Assembly (NCBI GenBank): GCA_963730735.1
Contig: CAVSSX010000007.1
Location: 1,612,001 to 1,676,000 of the forward strand
DNA length: 64,000 nt
Direction of reading: 5' to 3'
DNA from: CAVSSX01 sp963730735
GTDB lineage: Bacteria > Actinomycetota > Acidimicrobiia > Acidimicrobiales > RAAP-2
Under the pieces are notes generated by a model. That model was given only the letters and a program-made list of their open reading frames with translations. It ran no database searches and was not told the origin of the DNA. A program made the translations under genes and the position numbers. Below, piece after piece: positions 1 through 8,923 of this stretch; within the stretch, counting starts at the first letter, position 1; each line of letters starts with the position of its first letter.

Positions 1-94
1 TCTCGGGCGTCACCACGAAGACGTGCTCGTGCATGAGCGTCGCCCCGAGCTCGCTGGTGTCGATCTCCCCGCGAACGGTCTGGATGCTGGCCAC
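1..94 (-). CDS. Phosphotriesterase-family hydrolase, N-terminal fragment
   Basis: Only the first 31 codons lie in the window; the gene runs off the left edge. The GTG at 94 gives a protein starting VASIQTVRGEIDTSELG followed by TLMHEHVFV. That is the characteristic N-terminus of the phosphotriesterase/PTE-like amidohydrolase superfamily, in which the HxH of the MHEH motif binds the binuclear metal centre. It lies downstream of the STAS gene on the same strand with a gap of about 60 nt. Substrate cannot be told: family members act on lactones, organophosphates or phosphorylated sugars. Confidence 0.7.
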   Translation of the reverse strand, partial: MASIQTVRGEIDTSELGATLMHEHVFVVTPE

Positions 95-155
95 GTTCCC
101 CCCTCTGCCTTGCCCGGGCCCCGAGCATAGGCAGGGACCAGGGGGCCGGAACCGA

Positions 156-509
156 CTAGTCGGAGGAGGCGGGGCTCAACGCCGCCTCGGGGGTGGCGGC
201 GATGGTGAAGACCTCGGTGAGGCCGGTGATCTCGAAGATCTTCAGGATCCGCGGCTCGGTGACGGCCAGTCGAAGCTCGCCGCCGAGTTCGCGGCTGCGC
301 TTGTGCGCGCCCACCAGCACGCCGAGGGCGGTGGAGTCGAGGAAGGTCACGCCCCGGAGGTCGACGACGACGTCCGGCTGCTCGGCCGTGGCCAGGCCGG
401 CCAGGGTGTCCCGCAGGACCTCGGCACTCGTTACGTCGATCTCACCGGTGACCGCGACCACCGCCACGGTCCCGAGGTGACCGACCGTCGCCTCAATGTT
501 CCCATCCAT
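156..509 (-). CDS. STAS-domain anti-sigma factor antagonist
   Basis: This 117-residue single-domain STAS protein is of the SpoIIAA/RsbV type. The core is visible as VVAVTGEIDVTSAEVL, then DVVVDLRGVTFLDSTALG; Ser59 in FLDSTALG is the residue phosphorylated by the partner kinase in this family. By family knowledge, the unphosphorylated antagonist binds the anti-sigma kinase and frees the sigma factor. The likely kinase partner is the gene at 629-1060, 119 nt upstream on the same strand. No sigma factor gene is adjacent, so the target may be the sigma factor at 17969 or one outside the window. Confidence 0.88.
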   Translation of the reverse strand: MDGNIEATVGHLGTVAVVAVTGEIDVTSAEVLRDTLAGLATAEQPDVVVDLRGVTFLDSTALGVLVGAHKRSRELGGELRLAVTEPRILKIFEITGLTEVFTIAATPEAALSPASSD

Positions 510-628
510 GATCGGCGCTCCTGACTGTCAGGGACGGATACCCCGGCGTGTGCGGGTCGGCGGCGACGCTGCCGACCACTGCTCCGACGTCCCGTCGACG
601 GAGGGCAATCGTAGGCGCGCCGGCGACG

Positions 629-1060
629 TCAGGGCGCAAGATCGAGCTCGAACCAGACCACCTTGCCGGTGCCGATCGGCTTGGCGCCCCACCGGGTCGC
701 CATGGCGGCCACGATCGCCATGCCCCGGCCGTGCTCGCGCGACTCGCTCGGCGCCAGCACCTCGGGCAGCTGCTCGCTGCCGTCGCTGACCGAGACATGG
801 AGGCAGTCACCCCGGTGCTCGATGGACAGCACGAAGGACCCGCCCCCATGGACCAGGGCGTTGGTGACGAGCTCGTCGGCCAGCAGTTCGGCCACGTCCC
901 GGGCGTGCGCCGGACAATCCTCGGTCGAGGCACGCACCGCCTGGCGCGCTTCTCGGAGCGAGCCGATGTCGCCGCTTACGATGCTGAGCCGTTCCTGCGC
1001 CGCCACGTGACCCTTCAACTGGTTCCCAGTAAGTGCAGCTGACAACTCATTATTCCTCAT
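629..1060 (-). CDS. RsbW/SpoIIAB-type serine kinase anti-sigma factor (HATPase)
   Basis: A 143-residue GHKL/HATPase_c protein. The N box is visible as ADELVTNALVHGG, the G1-like region as VSDGSEQLP, and the G2 glycine lid as EHGRGMAIVAAMATRWG. These are the nucleotide-binding elements of anti-sigma kinases that phosphorylate STAS antagonists. It lacks a transmembrane segment or sensor domain. It precedes the STAS gene at 156-509 on the same strand, which suggests a two-gene partner-switching pair. The ATG at 1060 follows an AT-rich stretch; a start further inside is possible but would remove little. Confidence 0.85.
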   Translation of the reverse strand: MRNNELSAALTGNQLKGHVAAQERLSIVSGDIGSLREARQAVRASTEDCPAHARDVAELLADELVTNALVHGGGSFVLSIEHRGDCLHVSVSDGSEQLPEVLAPSESREHGRGMAIVAAMATRWGAKPIGTGKVVWFELDLAP

Positions 1061-1225
1061 GTTCCGACGGACCCACGGGAAACCCGTAGGGGGTGCTCAC
1101 GTAGGCACTCTCCCCGTCCTGCCCCGGTTTCCAAACGCACCTGGCGGGCGGACCGGTCCGGCGGGGGGCCCGGCGCTAGCGTGTCCAGCGGGTCGCACGC
1201 CGCCGCGACCCTGGGGGGAGTGGAC

Positions 1226-2080
1226 ATGGCGCTGGGTTCGGGTGATCTCGTCTTCTCGGCCGGGACACACCTGGCCACGCCGTTCCTCGACCGGTTGGCG
1301 CCCTCGCGGGCGGCCGGGTTCTCGGGCGTCTCGGTCTACCCGTTCGAGATCGAGGCCCTCCGGGCCGGGGGCATGCCTGACGCCGAGATCAGGGCCCGGG
1401 TGGCCGATGCCGACCTCCAGATCGGGGAGCTCGACGCCATCACCACCTGGATCCCCGGGCACCGCCCGCCCGCCGAGTACCCGGCGGAGCTGGCCGACGC
1501 CCTCATGACCGGGACGCCCGAGCGGTTGTGCCCGATGGCCGCCGCCGTGGGGGCGAGATCGCTCACCATCGTCGAGTTCTACGGTGGCCAGCCCTCGGTC
1601 GACGCCGCCACCGAGGGCTTCGCCCACGCCTGCGACGTGGCCGCCGAGGAGGGGGTGCTGCTCCACCTGGAGTTCCTGCCGTGGGCGGGCATCCCGGACC
1701 TGGCCGCGGCATGGGCCGTCGTGTCGGGGGCCGATCGCCCGAACGGCGGGATCCTCCTCGACAGCTGGCACTTCTTCCGGAGCGGCTCCACGCTCGAGGA
1801 GCTGGCCCGGCTGCCCGGGGACAAGGTCCTCTACGTCCAGATCGACGACGGCCCGGCCGAGCCCGAGGCCGACCTGGCCGAGGAGACCCAACACCGGCGG
1901 CTCCTGCCGGGGGAGGGGTCGTTCGACCTGGCCGGCATGTTCGAGACCCTCGAGGGCATCGGGTTCGCCGGACCGGTCGGGGTCGAGGTGTTCTCCGACG
2001 ATCTGACGGCGCGACCCATCGACGAGGTCACACGACTGGCCGGCGACAGTGCCCGCCGGGTGACGCCGACAAGGGACTGA
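1226..2080 (+). CDS. Sugar phosphate isomerase/epimerase-like TIM barrel protein
   Basis: This protein of about 284 residues resembles the xylose isomerase-like TIM barrel (AP endonuclease family 2) superfamily. The sequence shows HLEFLPW, then LLDSWHFFRSG and VLYVQIDDGP, and near the C-terminus VGVEVFSDDL. The His/Glu/Asp residues at strand ends are those that bind the divalent metal in sugar phosphate isomerases. I place the start at ATG 1226, 5 nt after a GGGGAG ribosome site; an upstream in-frame start would place that site inside the gene. It is transcribed divergently from the kinase at 1060. The substrate is unknown. Confidence 0.75.
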   Translation: MALGSGDLVFSAGTHLATPFLDRLAPSRAAGFSGVSVYPFEIEALRAGGMPDAEIRARVADADLQIGELDAITTWIPGHRPPAEYPAELADALMTGTPERLCPMAAAVGARSLTIVEFYGGQPSVDAATEGFAHACDVAAEEGVLLHLEFLPWAGIPDLAAAWAVVSGADRPNGGILLDSWHFFRSGSTLEELARLPGDKVLYVQIDDGPAEPEADLAEETQHRRLLPGEGSFDLAGMFETLEGIGFAGPVGVEVFSDDLTARPIDEVTRLAGDSARRVTPTRD

Positions 2081-2100
2081 GCCGGCGGGGTGGCCGAGGC

Positions 2101-3411
2101 CTAGCGCCGGTCGTCGCGGGGCGTGTTCAGCCGTAGCTCGCGGAACGGCTTGTTCCGGTCGACCTGGGGCTCGCGGGGCAGGCCCAGCACCCGCTCACCG
2201 ACGATGTTCTTCTGGATCTCGTCGGTGCCGCCCATGATCGACAGGCAGGGCGTGTACAGGGTGGTCGCCGCCACCGCGCCGCCGTCGGGCGCCGCCTCGC
2301 CGACCAGCATGCCCCCGGCGCCGAGGATGGCCGGACCGAGGTCCCGCACCAGTCGGGCGTTGCGGGTGGCCAGCAGCTTGCCGACCGAGCTCTCGGCGCC
2401 CGGTGGCCGTCCCGCCTCGGCCGCCGCCCGGGCCCGCAGGGCCGTGTACCTCGCCGCCTGCTGGGCGGCGTAGACCCGGGCCAGGCCTTGGCGGATGACC
2501 GGGTCGTCGGCCCGTCCCAGCGATCGGGCCAGCTGGGCCAGCTCCTCGACCGTGCCGCCGAGGCGCAGGGCGCTACCCTCACCCCGCTGCTCGGTCACCA
2601 TCTGCTCGATCACCGTGCCGACCCGCTGGTCGAGCAGGCCGGCCTTGGCCCCCGGCTGCACGTTGCCGAAGCCGCCGGCACCGCCCCCGAAGAACGCCGT
2701 GCGCTCATGGGCCAGGGTCGCCGCGGCCAGGGCCCAGCCGTTGCCGAGGCCCCCGATGACGTCGGCGTCGGCCACCCGGGCGTCGGTGAAGAAGATCTCG
2801 TTGAAGTGGGCGTGCCCGTCCATCTGCTCGATCGGGCGGATGTCGACGCCCGGCTGGTCGATCTCGATCACCATGTACGAGATGCCCTGGTGCTTGGGCA
2901 CCTCGGGGTCGGTCCGGGCCAGGAGGATGGCGTGGTCGGCCTCCATGGCCCCGCCGCTCCAGAGCTTCTGACCGTTGATCACCCACTCGTCGCCGTCGCG
3001 CTCGGCCCGGGTCTGCAGGCCGGCCAGGTCCGAACCGGCGCCGGGTTCGCTGAAGAACTGGCACCAACCCTCCTGGCCGTTGGCCAGGCGGGGCAGTAGC
3101 CGTCGCCGCTGGTCGTCGTTCCCGTACTCGATCATCAAGGGGGCGGCCATCATCTGGCCGACCCCGCCCGGGGGCCCGATCGCCCCGACCTCGGCGAGCG
3201 CCGCCCGCACGACCGCCCCGGCGTCGGCCGGCAGGCCCCGTCCGAACCACTCGGTGGGCCAGGTGGGGAAGCCCCAGCCGCTCTCGGCGAGCAGCGCCCA
3301 CCACTCGGCCACCGTGAGGTCGAGGTCCCAGTGCTCCTTGGCCCAGGCACGGGCCTCGGCCGCCACCTCGGCCATGGCCAGATCCTCGGACAGCTCGTCG
3401 GCGGTGGTCAC
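2101..3411 (-). CDS. Acyl-CoA dehydrogenase family protein
   Basis: A 436-residue FAD-dependent acyl-CoA dehydrogenase. The family signature is seen as FSEPGAGSDLAGLQTRAERD with WVINGQKLWSGGA (middle beta domain, about residues 140-180), and the C-terminal helical domain carries GGTDEIQKNIVGERVLGLPR, the usual flavin/dimer contact motif. It probably catalyses alpha,beta-dehydrogenation of an acyl-CoA in fatty acid, steroid side-chain or aromatic degradation. The start codon is 26 nt from the end of the upstream SDR gene on the same strand, so the two are probably co-transcribed. Its 3' end faces the TIM barrel gene with a 20-nt gap. Confidence 0.9.
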   Translation of the reverse strand: MTTADELSEDLAMAEVAAEARAWAKEHWDLDLTVAEWWALLAESGWGFPTWPTEWFGRGLPADAGAVVRAALAEVGAIGPPGGVGQMMAAPLMIEYGNDDQRRRLLPRLANGQEGWCQFFSEPGAGSDLAGLQTRAERDGDEWVINGQKLWSGGAMEADHAILLARTDPEVPKHQGISYMVIEIDQPGVDIRPIEQMDGHAHFNEIFFTDARVADADVIGGLGNGWALAAATLAHERTAFFGGGAGGFGNVQPGAKAGLLDQRVGTVIEQMVTEQRGEGSALRLGGTVEELAQLARSLGRADDPVIRQGLARVYAAQQAARYTALRARAAAEAGRPPGAESSVGKLLATRNARLVRDLGPAILGAGGMLVGEAAPDGGAVAATTLYTPCLSIMGGTDEIQKNIVGERVLGLPREPQVDRNKPFRELRLNTPRDDRR

Positions 3412-3439
3412 GCTCCTCGCCCGGGGCCGGCCGTCGGGC

Positions 3440-4261
3440 TCACCACGGCATCGCCGAGCCGCCGTTGGGCCGCAGGATCTGGCCGGTGACGAAGCTGGCG
3501 GCGTCGGACACCAGGTACAGGATCGTCCAGGCGATGTCGGTGGGCATGCCCACCCGGCCGAGCGGCGCCGAGGTGGAGGCCCACTTGAGGTAGGCGTCGT
3601 AGCGGGCCTTGTCGATCTCGCCGTCGTCGCCCAGGAAGTGGTACCGGGAGAAGTTGGACAGGATCACCCCGGGGGCCAGGGCGTTGGCCCGGATGCCGTG
3701 GGCCGCCCCTTCGGCGGCCACCGTCTTGGTCAGGATGCCCACGGCCGCCTTGGTCATGCCGTAGGTGGCCATGGTCGGGCCGGCGCTGTCGACGATGCCC
3801 GACGAGATGTTGATGATGTTGCCCGACCCTTGGGGGATCATCGCCCGCATGGCCGCTTGGCAGCCGTAGAAGACGCCCTTCAGGTTCACGTCGAACACCC
3901 GGTCGAACTCCTCGTCGGTGATGTCGACGATGGCGCCGTCGCTGCGGATCCCGGCGATGTTGCCCATGATGTCGAGGTGGCCGTGGTCGTCGACCGCCTT
4001 CTGTACCAGGGCCTCGACGTCGGACCGCTTGGTCGTGTCCATCTCGACGGCCACGGCGGTGCCGCCGCGCCGCTCGATCTCCTTCGACGTCGCCTCGACC
4101 CCGGGGCCGTCGATGTCGCCCAGGATCACGGTGGCCCCGGCGCCCGAGAGCACGAAGGCCGTGGCCTTGCCGATGCCGCTCGCCGCCCCGGTGAGCACGG
4201 CGACCCGGCCGTCGAGCCCGAATGCCTGTCCTGCGCCGATGTCGTCCGTCAGTGCGTCCAC
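3440..4261 (-). CDS. SDR family oxidoreductase
   Basis: A classical short-chain dehydrogenase of 273 residues. The cofactor loop is TGAASGIG, the acidic residue after strand 2 is in LGDIDG (favouring NAD), NIAG replaces the usual NNAG, the catalytic Ser is in NISSG and the catalytic Tyr/Lys are in YGMTKAAV. I chose GTG 4261 because it follows an AAGGGGGG ribosome site; the longer frame upstream encodes an unrelated Pro/Arg-rich stretch. It is upstream of the acyl-CoA dehydrogenase on the same strand and divergent from rpiA. It is probably a beta-hydroxyacyl or secondary alcohol dehydrogenase; the substrate is not predictable. Confidence 0.87.
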   Translation of the reverse strand: MDALTDDIGAGQAFGLDGRVAVLTGAASGIGKATAFVLSGAGATVILGDIDGPGVEATSKEIERRGGTAVAVEMDTTKRSDVEALVQKAVDDHGHLDIMGNIAGIRSDGAIVDITDEEFDRVFDVNLKGVFYGCQAAMRAMIPQGSGNIINISSGIVDSAGPTMATYGMTKAAVGILTKTVAAEGAAHGIRANALAPGVILSNFSRYHFLGDDGEIDKARYDAYLKWASTSAPLGRVGMPTDIAWTILYLVSDAASFVTGQILRPNGGSAMPW

Positions 4262-4389
4262 GATGCCCCCCCTTGTCCGTTGGGGGCCAGTCTGGCGAGG
4301 AGGGCGCCCAGCGTCAATGTGCGCCGGGACCGGATGCGGGCCACCCCCTCGGACGGGACGGTCCGCCGGCCAGGGCATAATCGGGCCCC

Positions 4390-5049
4390 GTGGGGACCCC
4401 TGAGGACCAAGAGAAGCGCGCCGCGGCCCGGGCGGCGGCGCAGTTGGTGGAGCCGGGCATGACGGTCGGCCTGGGTACCGGCTCGACCGTGGCCTTCCTG
4501 TTGCCGGCCCTGGCCGAGCGCCGGTTGGGCGTGCGCTACGTCTCGACCTCGCCGGCCACGGCCACGGCCGGGGTGGCGCTGGGGCTCGACATCGTCGAGT
4601 TCTCGGGCATCACCCGTCTCGACCTGGCCATCGACGGGGCCGACCAGGTGGCCCCCGACGGCTGGCTCATCAAGGGCGCGGGAGGGGCGCACACCCGGGA
4701 GAAGGTGGTGGCCTCGGCGGCCGAGCGCTTCGTCGTCATCGTGTCGTCGAACAAGGTCGTGCCCCGGCTCCACGCGCCGGTCCCCCTCGAGCTCCTGGCG
4801 TTCGGGTTGGCGGCCACGCTGGACCATCTGGCCCCGACCACGTTACGCCCGGTGGCGCCCAGCCCCGACGGCGGGATGATCGCCGACTGGAGCGGGTCGC
4901 TGGGCGATCCGGCCGAGGCGGCGGCGAGGTTCGAGGCCACGGCCGGCGTCGTGGGCCACGGCCTCTTCCCGCCGGAGCTGGTGGCCGACGTCCTGATCGC
5001 CCGGGGCGAGGACGTGGAGCACCGGGTGGTCGCCGGGGGGCAGCCATGA
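4390..5049 (+). CDS. rpiA: Ribose-5-phosphate isomerase A
   Basis: This 219-residue protein matches RpiA, which interconverts ribose 5-phosphate and ribulose 5-phosphate in the pentose phosphate pathway. Diagnostic motifs are GLGTGSTV (phosphate loop, about residues 27-34), AIDGADQV (catalytic Asp region) and IKGAGGAHTREKVVA with the conserved Glu/Lys. The length is typical. The start is GTG 4390. A CATAAT -10-like sequence at 4376-4381 lies just upstream, leaving almost no untranslated leader. The stop overlaps the start of the following hydrolase by 4 nt (ATGA), implying translational coupling. Confidence 0.92.
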   Translation: MGTPEDQEKRAAARAAAQLVEPGMTVGLGTGSTVAFLLPALAERRLGVRYVSTSPATATAGVALGLDIVEFSGITRLDLAIDGADQVAPDGWLIKGAGGAHTREKVVASAAERFVVIVSSNKVVPRLHAPVPLELLAFGLAATLDHLAPTTLRPVAPSPDGGMIADWSGSLGDPAEAAARFEATAGVVGHGLFPPELVADVLIARGEDVEHRVVAGGQP

Positions 5050-5802
5050 CCGACGGCACGGTGGCCCGTTCACGCTTCACCGAGGGTGGCCCGGTCCGCC
5101 TGCACTACCTGCGGTCCGACCCGCCGGCGCCCGACCCGTCGCGGGCGCCCGTGCTGTTCGTGCCCGGCCTCTCGGACTGGGCCACCGACTACGACTGGTT
5201 GCTCGACGCGTGGTCCGACCGCACCACCGTCATCGTCGACCTCCGGGGTCGGGGCCTCTCCGAGGCGCCGCCCGCCGGCTACACGATCGAGGACCACGTG
5301 GGTGACATCGACACCCTGGTGGCCGAGAACGGTCTGGAGCACTTCCACCTGGTGACGTTCTCCCGAGGCAGTTGCTACGCCATCGCCTGGGCGCTGGCCC
5401 ATCCCGACTCGGTGCGCTCGTTCGCCATCGGCGACTACCGGGCGATGCAGATCCGGCTGCCACCGGAGTTCCCGGCCTGGTGGATGACCTCGCGCTGGCG
5501 GGGCCGGCCGATGACCGAGATCATGGCCCCCCACGTCATCGAGGGGATCCAGCGCGACTCGCGCGAGATCCTGTTCTGGGACCAGATGGGCTCGCTGCCG
5601 TCGCCGATGCTGGTCGTGCGGGCCGGCAACGGTCTGCTCGACGACGACGACATGGCTCGATGGGCGGCCGCGGTCCCGGGGATCTCGACCGACTGCTTCG
5701 AGGAGTCGCCCCACGACCTGTTCCGGCCGGACCGGTTCCGGTTCGCCCGGGTGGTCGGGGACTTCCTCGAGGGGCACGACCCGGTGCCGGTCGACCGGCT
5801 GA
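5046..5802 (+). CDS. Alpha/beta hydrolase (probable frameshift before the stop)
   Basis: The protein shows an alpha/beta-hydrolase fold: VLFVPGLSDW (oxyanion loop), VDLRGRGLSEAPP, a nucleophile elbow FSRGSCYA in place of the usual GxSxG (here S-R-G-S-C), an acid strand LVVRAGNGLLDDDD, and ESPHDLFRPD carrying the catalytic His. The open frame does not stop where the domain ends at about residue 240. It continues through the next gene in the wrong frame. A TGA at 5800-5802 in the +1 frame is the likely true stop, implying one extra base a little upstream; a second possible stop is the TGA at 5879-5881. The start overlaps rpiA by 4 nt. Substrate unknown. Confidence 0.75.
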
Positions 5803-5877
5803 GGCACGCACCGGCGACGTCGGTCGCACTACGATCGCCACTGCGACGCGTCGTTGTCGCAGAGGGGGTCCGTGGCC

Positions 5878-6408
5878 ATGACCATCACGGTGTGCAATCC
5901 GGTACAAGAGGCGGTCGTCGACGCGGTGGCGTCGGCACCCCGGCTCGACTCGCTCGACGGCCGGGTCCTCGGCCTCTACAGCAACGAGAAGCTCAACGCC
6001 ACGGCGCTGCTCGATCGGGTCGGCGCCCGGCTGGCCAGCCAGTTCGACCTGGCGGGCGTGGTCCGTGGCACCTACCCCGTGAGCGAGGCCATGGCGCCCG
6101 GCGGGTGGCGGGACACCGAGCGCTGCGACGCCATCGTGCTGGCCATCGGCGACTGCGGGTCCTGCAGCTCGTCGGGGATGATGAACACGATCCAGCTCGA
6201 GCGGGCCGGCATCCCGACCCTCCTGATCTCGACCCCGCCCTTCGCCGGCGTCTGCGCGGCCATGAAGGACCTCGGGGGCATGCCGCAGCTCGAGTGGGCC
6301 ATCGTGCCCCACCCGGTGGGGAGCGCCACCGACGACGAGCTCGACGATCGGGCCGACCAGGCGGTGAAGCAGTTCCACCAGATCGTGCTGTCCGGCGCCG
6401 CCGGGTAG
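5878..6408 (+). CDS. UGSC-family protein, cysteine form
   Basis: A 176-residue protein related to the UGSC family, known from metagenomic selenoprotein surveys for a Sec-Gly-Ser-Cys motif. Here the motif is Cys93-Gly-Ser-Cys96 within AIGDCGSCSSSG; the first position is a TGC cysteine codon, not TGA, so this is a non-selenoprotein homologue. It is followed by IQLERAGIPTLLISTPPF, typical of the fold. The CGSC pair suggests a thiol redox or metal centre, but the biochemical role of the family is unknown to me. Start ATG 5878 is preceded by AGAGGGGG at a 9-nt spacing. The gene downstream (31-nt gap) is probably its functional partner. Confidence 0.75.
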   Translation: MTITVCNPVQEAVVDAVASAPRLDSLDGRVLGLYSNEKLNATALLDRVGARLASQFDLAGVVRGTYPVSEAMAPGGWRDTERCDAIVLAIGDCGSCSSSGMMNTIQLERAGIPTLLISTPPFAGVCAAMKDLGGMPQLEWAIVPHPVGSATDDELDDRADQAVKQFHQIVLSGAAG

Positions 6409-6439
6409 CACGACCGCACCGCCGAGCGCGCCGCTGCCC

Positions 6440-7534
6440 GTGGCCGACGATCCCGCCGCGACCCTCGAGGTCGACGACTTCTACGAGGCCATCGAGCTGT
6501 TCCATCGCCGGGGATGGACCGACGGGCTGCCGGTCGTCCCACCGACGCCCGGGCGGGTCGACGCCTTCTTGGCCGCCGCCGGACGGACCGCCGACCAGCC
6601 GATCGGGTACTACGCCCTGCGCAACCGACCGATCCTGGCCGGGAAGCTGGCGGTCAACGCCGTGATGGCCGGCTGCCTGCCCGAGCACTTCCCCGTCGTC
6701 GTGGCCATCGTCGAGGGGATGCTCGAACCCGAGTTCCAGCTGCACATCATCAACTCGTCGACCGGGAGCCCGGTCGTCGGGTTCATCGTGAACGGCCCGA
6801 TCCGCCTGGCCCTCGGCATGAACTCCTACGGCAACATGCTCGGCCCGGGCAACCGGGCCAACTCGTCGATCGGCCGGGCCATCCGCTTGATCCAGATCAA
6901 CGTGATGGGATCGATCCCGGGCGCCGGGTCGCCGCAGGACACCGAGGCCACCCCGGCGCTCGACCGGGCGACGATGGGCGAGCCGGCCAAGTACGCCGCC
7001 TACCACGCCGTGGAGAACGAAGAGGACTACCCGACGCTGACCCCGCTGCACGTCGAGCGGGGCTTCGCGCCCGAGCAGAGCACGGTGACGGTGCTGCCGC
7101 TCTGGGAGCACCTCATGCTCTCGAACCACGCCGAGGAGACGCCCGACGAGTGGATCGACTCGACGGCCAAGTACCTGCTGGGCGCCGGACGACTGATGGA
7201 CGACTGCTTCGGTGCCCTGCTGCTGCCCCAGGAGGCGGCCCAACTCTTCGTGGCGGCCGGGTGGGACAAGGGTGACATCCGCCGGGCGCTGTACGAGCGT
7301 TGCCGCCGTTCCACCGCCTGGGTGAAGGAGAACGGCTGGAAGATCGGTGGACGCTTCGAGCGGGGCGGCGAGGTGCTCGAGGGGGACGACGAGGCGATGC
7401 TCTCGATCACGGCGTCGCCCGACGACCTGCTGGTGGTGGTGTGCGGGGGACCGGCCGGCAACTTCCCGGTCTACCTCCATCCCTTCGGGGCCAACTGCTG
7501 GCCGGTGACCAAGGTCATCGGACCGGCCACGTGA
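6440..7534 (+). CDS. Conserved hypothetical protein downstream of the UGSC gene
   Basis: A 364-residue soluble protein that I cannot assign a biochemical function. Conserved-looking features are an N-terminal GWTDGLPVVPPTPGRVDAFL segment, a central NSYGNMLGPGNRANSSIGRA stretch rich in Asn/Gly and likely to form a binding loop, and a C-terminal VVCGGPAGNFPVYLHPFG. There is no signal peptide or membrane segment. It starts at GTG 6440, 31 nt after the UGSC-family gene, and is followed 25 nt later by an LLM flavin enzyme, so the three probably form one transcription unit. The proximity to a CGSC protein suggests a shared redox pathway; that is inference only. Confidence 0.6.
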   Translation: MADDPAATLEVDDFYEAIELFHRRGWTDGLPVVPPTPGRVDAFLAAAGRTADQPIGYYALRNRPILAGKLAVNAVMAGCLPEHFPVVVAIVEGMLEPEFQLHIINSSTGSPVVGFIVNGPIRLALGMNSYGNMLGPGNRANSSIGRAIRLIQINVMGSIPGAGSPQDTEATPALDRATMGEPAKYAAYHAVENEEDYPTLTPLHVERGFAPEQSTVTVLPLWEHLMLSNHAEETPDEWIDSTAKYLLGAGRLMDDCFGALLLPQEAAQLFVAAGWDKGDIRRALYERCRRSTAWVKENGWKIGGRFERGGEVLEGDDEAMLSITASPDDLLVVVCGGPAGNFPVYLHPFGANCWPVTKVIGPAT

Positions 7535-7559
7535 ACGGGTAGACGGACCGGGGGGGTCG

Positions 7560-8444
7560 ATGGACCTGTCGATGACGTTGCCGACCATGCTGGCCCACGG
7601 GCGGGACGAGACGGTGGCCTGGTGCCGGGGGATCGACGAGGGGCCGTGGGCCAGCCTGGCCGTGCCCGAGCGGATCACGTTCACCAGCCATTCGCTGACG
7701 GTGGAGCTCGCCGCGGCCGCCGCCCTCACCGAGCGGGTGCGCCTGTGGAGCACGCTTGGTGATCCTGCCGGCCCACGACGCCGTGCAGGTGGCCAAGGAC
7801 ATGGCCTCGGTCGACCAGCTCTCGGCCGGCCGGCTGACGATGGGGGTGGGGGTCGGTGGTCGAGAGGACGACTTCCGGGCCGTCGGGGGCGACTTCGGTC
7901 GCCGATGGTCGCGGATGGACGACCAGGTGGCCACGATGCGACGGATCTGGTCGGGCGAGCCGCCGTTCCCGGGGGCCGACCCGGTCGGGCCGCCCCCGCG
8001 TCCAGCCGGGGGGACCGCCGCTGGTGGCCGGGGTGCTCGGTCCCAAGGCCATCGCCCGGGCGGCCCGCTGGGCCGACGGGGTGGACGATCCCACCTCGAT
8101 CACCCAGGTCGACGGGGACCTGCTGACCGGCCAGCGCGACAAGGTGGTGGCGGCCTGGGCCGACGCCGGGCGCCCCGACGCCGCCGCACTTCTCGACCAG
8201 CCTGTGGTACGCGCTGGGCCCCGACGCCGAGGACCGCCTGGCCCGCTACGTGTTCGAGTACATGCGGATCTTCGACGAATCGTTCGCCCGCCAGATGGCC
8301 GAGAGTGCTCGGACACACTCGCCGGCGGCGCTGCGCGAGGCCCTCGACGTCGCCCGGTCGGTGGGCTGCGACGAGTTCTTCCTGGTGCCGACGACGGCCG
8401 ATCCCGACGAGCTCGAACGGACCCGCGAGGCCCTCGGGATCTAG
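7560..8444 (+). pseudogene. LLM-class flavin-dependent oxidoreductase, reading frame broken three times
   Basis: Four consecutive fragments of one luciferase-like (bacterial luciferase/F420-dependent) monooxygenase lie in successive frames: 7560 to about 7750 (starts MDLSMTLPTMLAHG), then about 7750 to 8000 (VILPAHDAVQVAKDMASVDQ, then the conserved GRLTMGVGVGGREDDF), then about 8000 to 8185 (PLVAGVLGPKAIARAARWAD), then about 8190 to 8444 (STSLWYALGPDAEDRLARY to the TAG). Each junction moves the frame by +1. The protein is otherwise intact and well conserved, so assembly indels are as likely as real decay. Its stop overlaps the convergent Fur gene. It probably belonged to the UGSC-gene transcription unit. 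Confidence 0.75.
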
Positions 8445-8923
8445 GCGCCGGGTCGGCCGAGGCGCCGCCCCGGCAGTCCCGGCACCGCCCGAGGACGGCG
8501 AAGTGGTGGGGGGAGATCTCGAACCCGAACTGCGTCTCGGCCTCGTCGGCCAGCCCGGCGAAGACGGTCACCGGCGCCTCGATCATGCGACCGCACTGGT
8601 CGCACACGAAGTGACCGTGGGACTTGGTGGCCAGGTGGTAGGTGGCGGGGCCGTGGCCGGTGTGGCCGTGGACGATGACCCCCAGCCGTTCGAGCTCCTC
8701 GAGGTTGCGGTAGATGGTCGACAGGTGGACGTCGGGGCTCCGTCGATTGACCGCCTCGGCCAGCTCCTCGGCGCTCTGATGACCCCCGGGGTCGAAGAGG
8801 ACCTCCAACAGGATCCGTCGCGAACTGGTCACGCGACCGCCGTGCTCGCGGACCAGCGAGAGGATGTCCTCGACGGTCTCGAGCTCGCCGAGTCCGCTCG
8901 CCGGGCACCGGCGCCTCGCTCAC
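8441..8923 (-). CDS. Fur-family transcriptional regulator (frame disturbed at both ends)
   Basis: Fur superfamily metalloregulator of about 150 residues. The winged helix is LGELETVEDILSLVREHGG, RVTSSRRILLEVLF and HLSTIYRNLEELERLGVI; the dimerisation domain carries KSHGHFVCDQCGRMIEAP and GRCRDCRG, giving the two CxxC zinc pairs. The core lies in one frame (about 8475-8890). Both the best start (GTG 8923, VSEAPVPGER) and the only nearby stop (CTA at 8441-8443) lie in another frame, so two compensating indels are likely. Fur, Zur and PerR subtypes cannot be separated from this sequence. It is convergent with the LLM gene and overlaps it by 3 nt. Confidence 0.72.
   Translation of the reverse strand: MSEAPVPGERTRRARDRRGHPLAGPRARRSRDQFATDPVGGPLRPRGSSERRGAGRGGQSTEPRRPPVDHLPQPRGARTAGGHRPRPHRPRPRHLPPGHQVPRSLRVRPVRSHDRGAGDRLRRAGRRGRDAVRVRDLPPPLRRPRAVPGLPGRRLGRPGA

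Noticed and set aside
6152..6163. Possible selenocysteine at the UGSC motif
   Set aside because: The codon is TGC, not TGA, so no Sec insertion is implied.
5993..7753. A 586-codon open frame on the minus strand over the UGSC region
   Set aside because: It is antisense shadow of GC-rich coding sequence. It is rich in Arg, Gly, Pro and His, with no family match and no start context.
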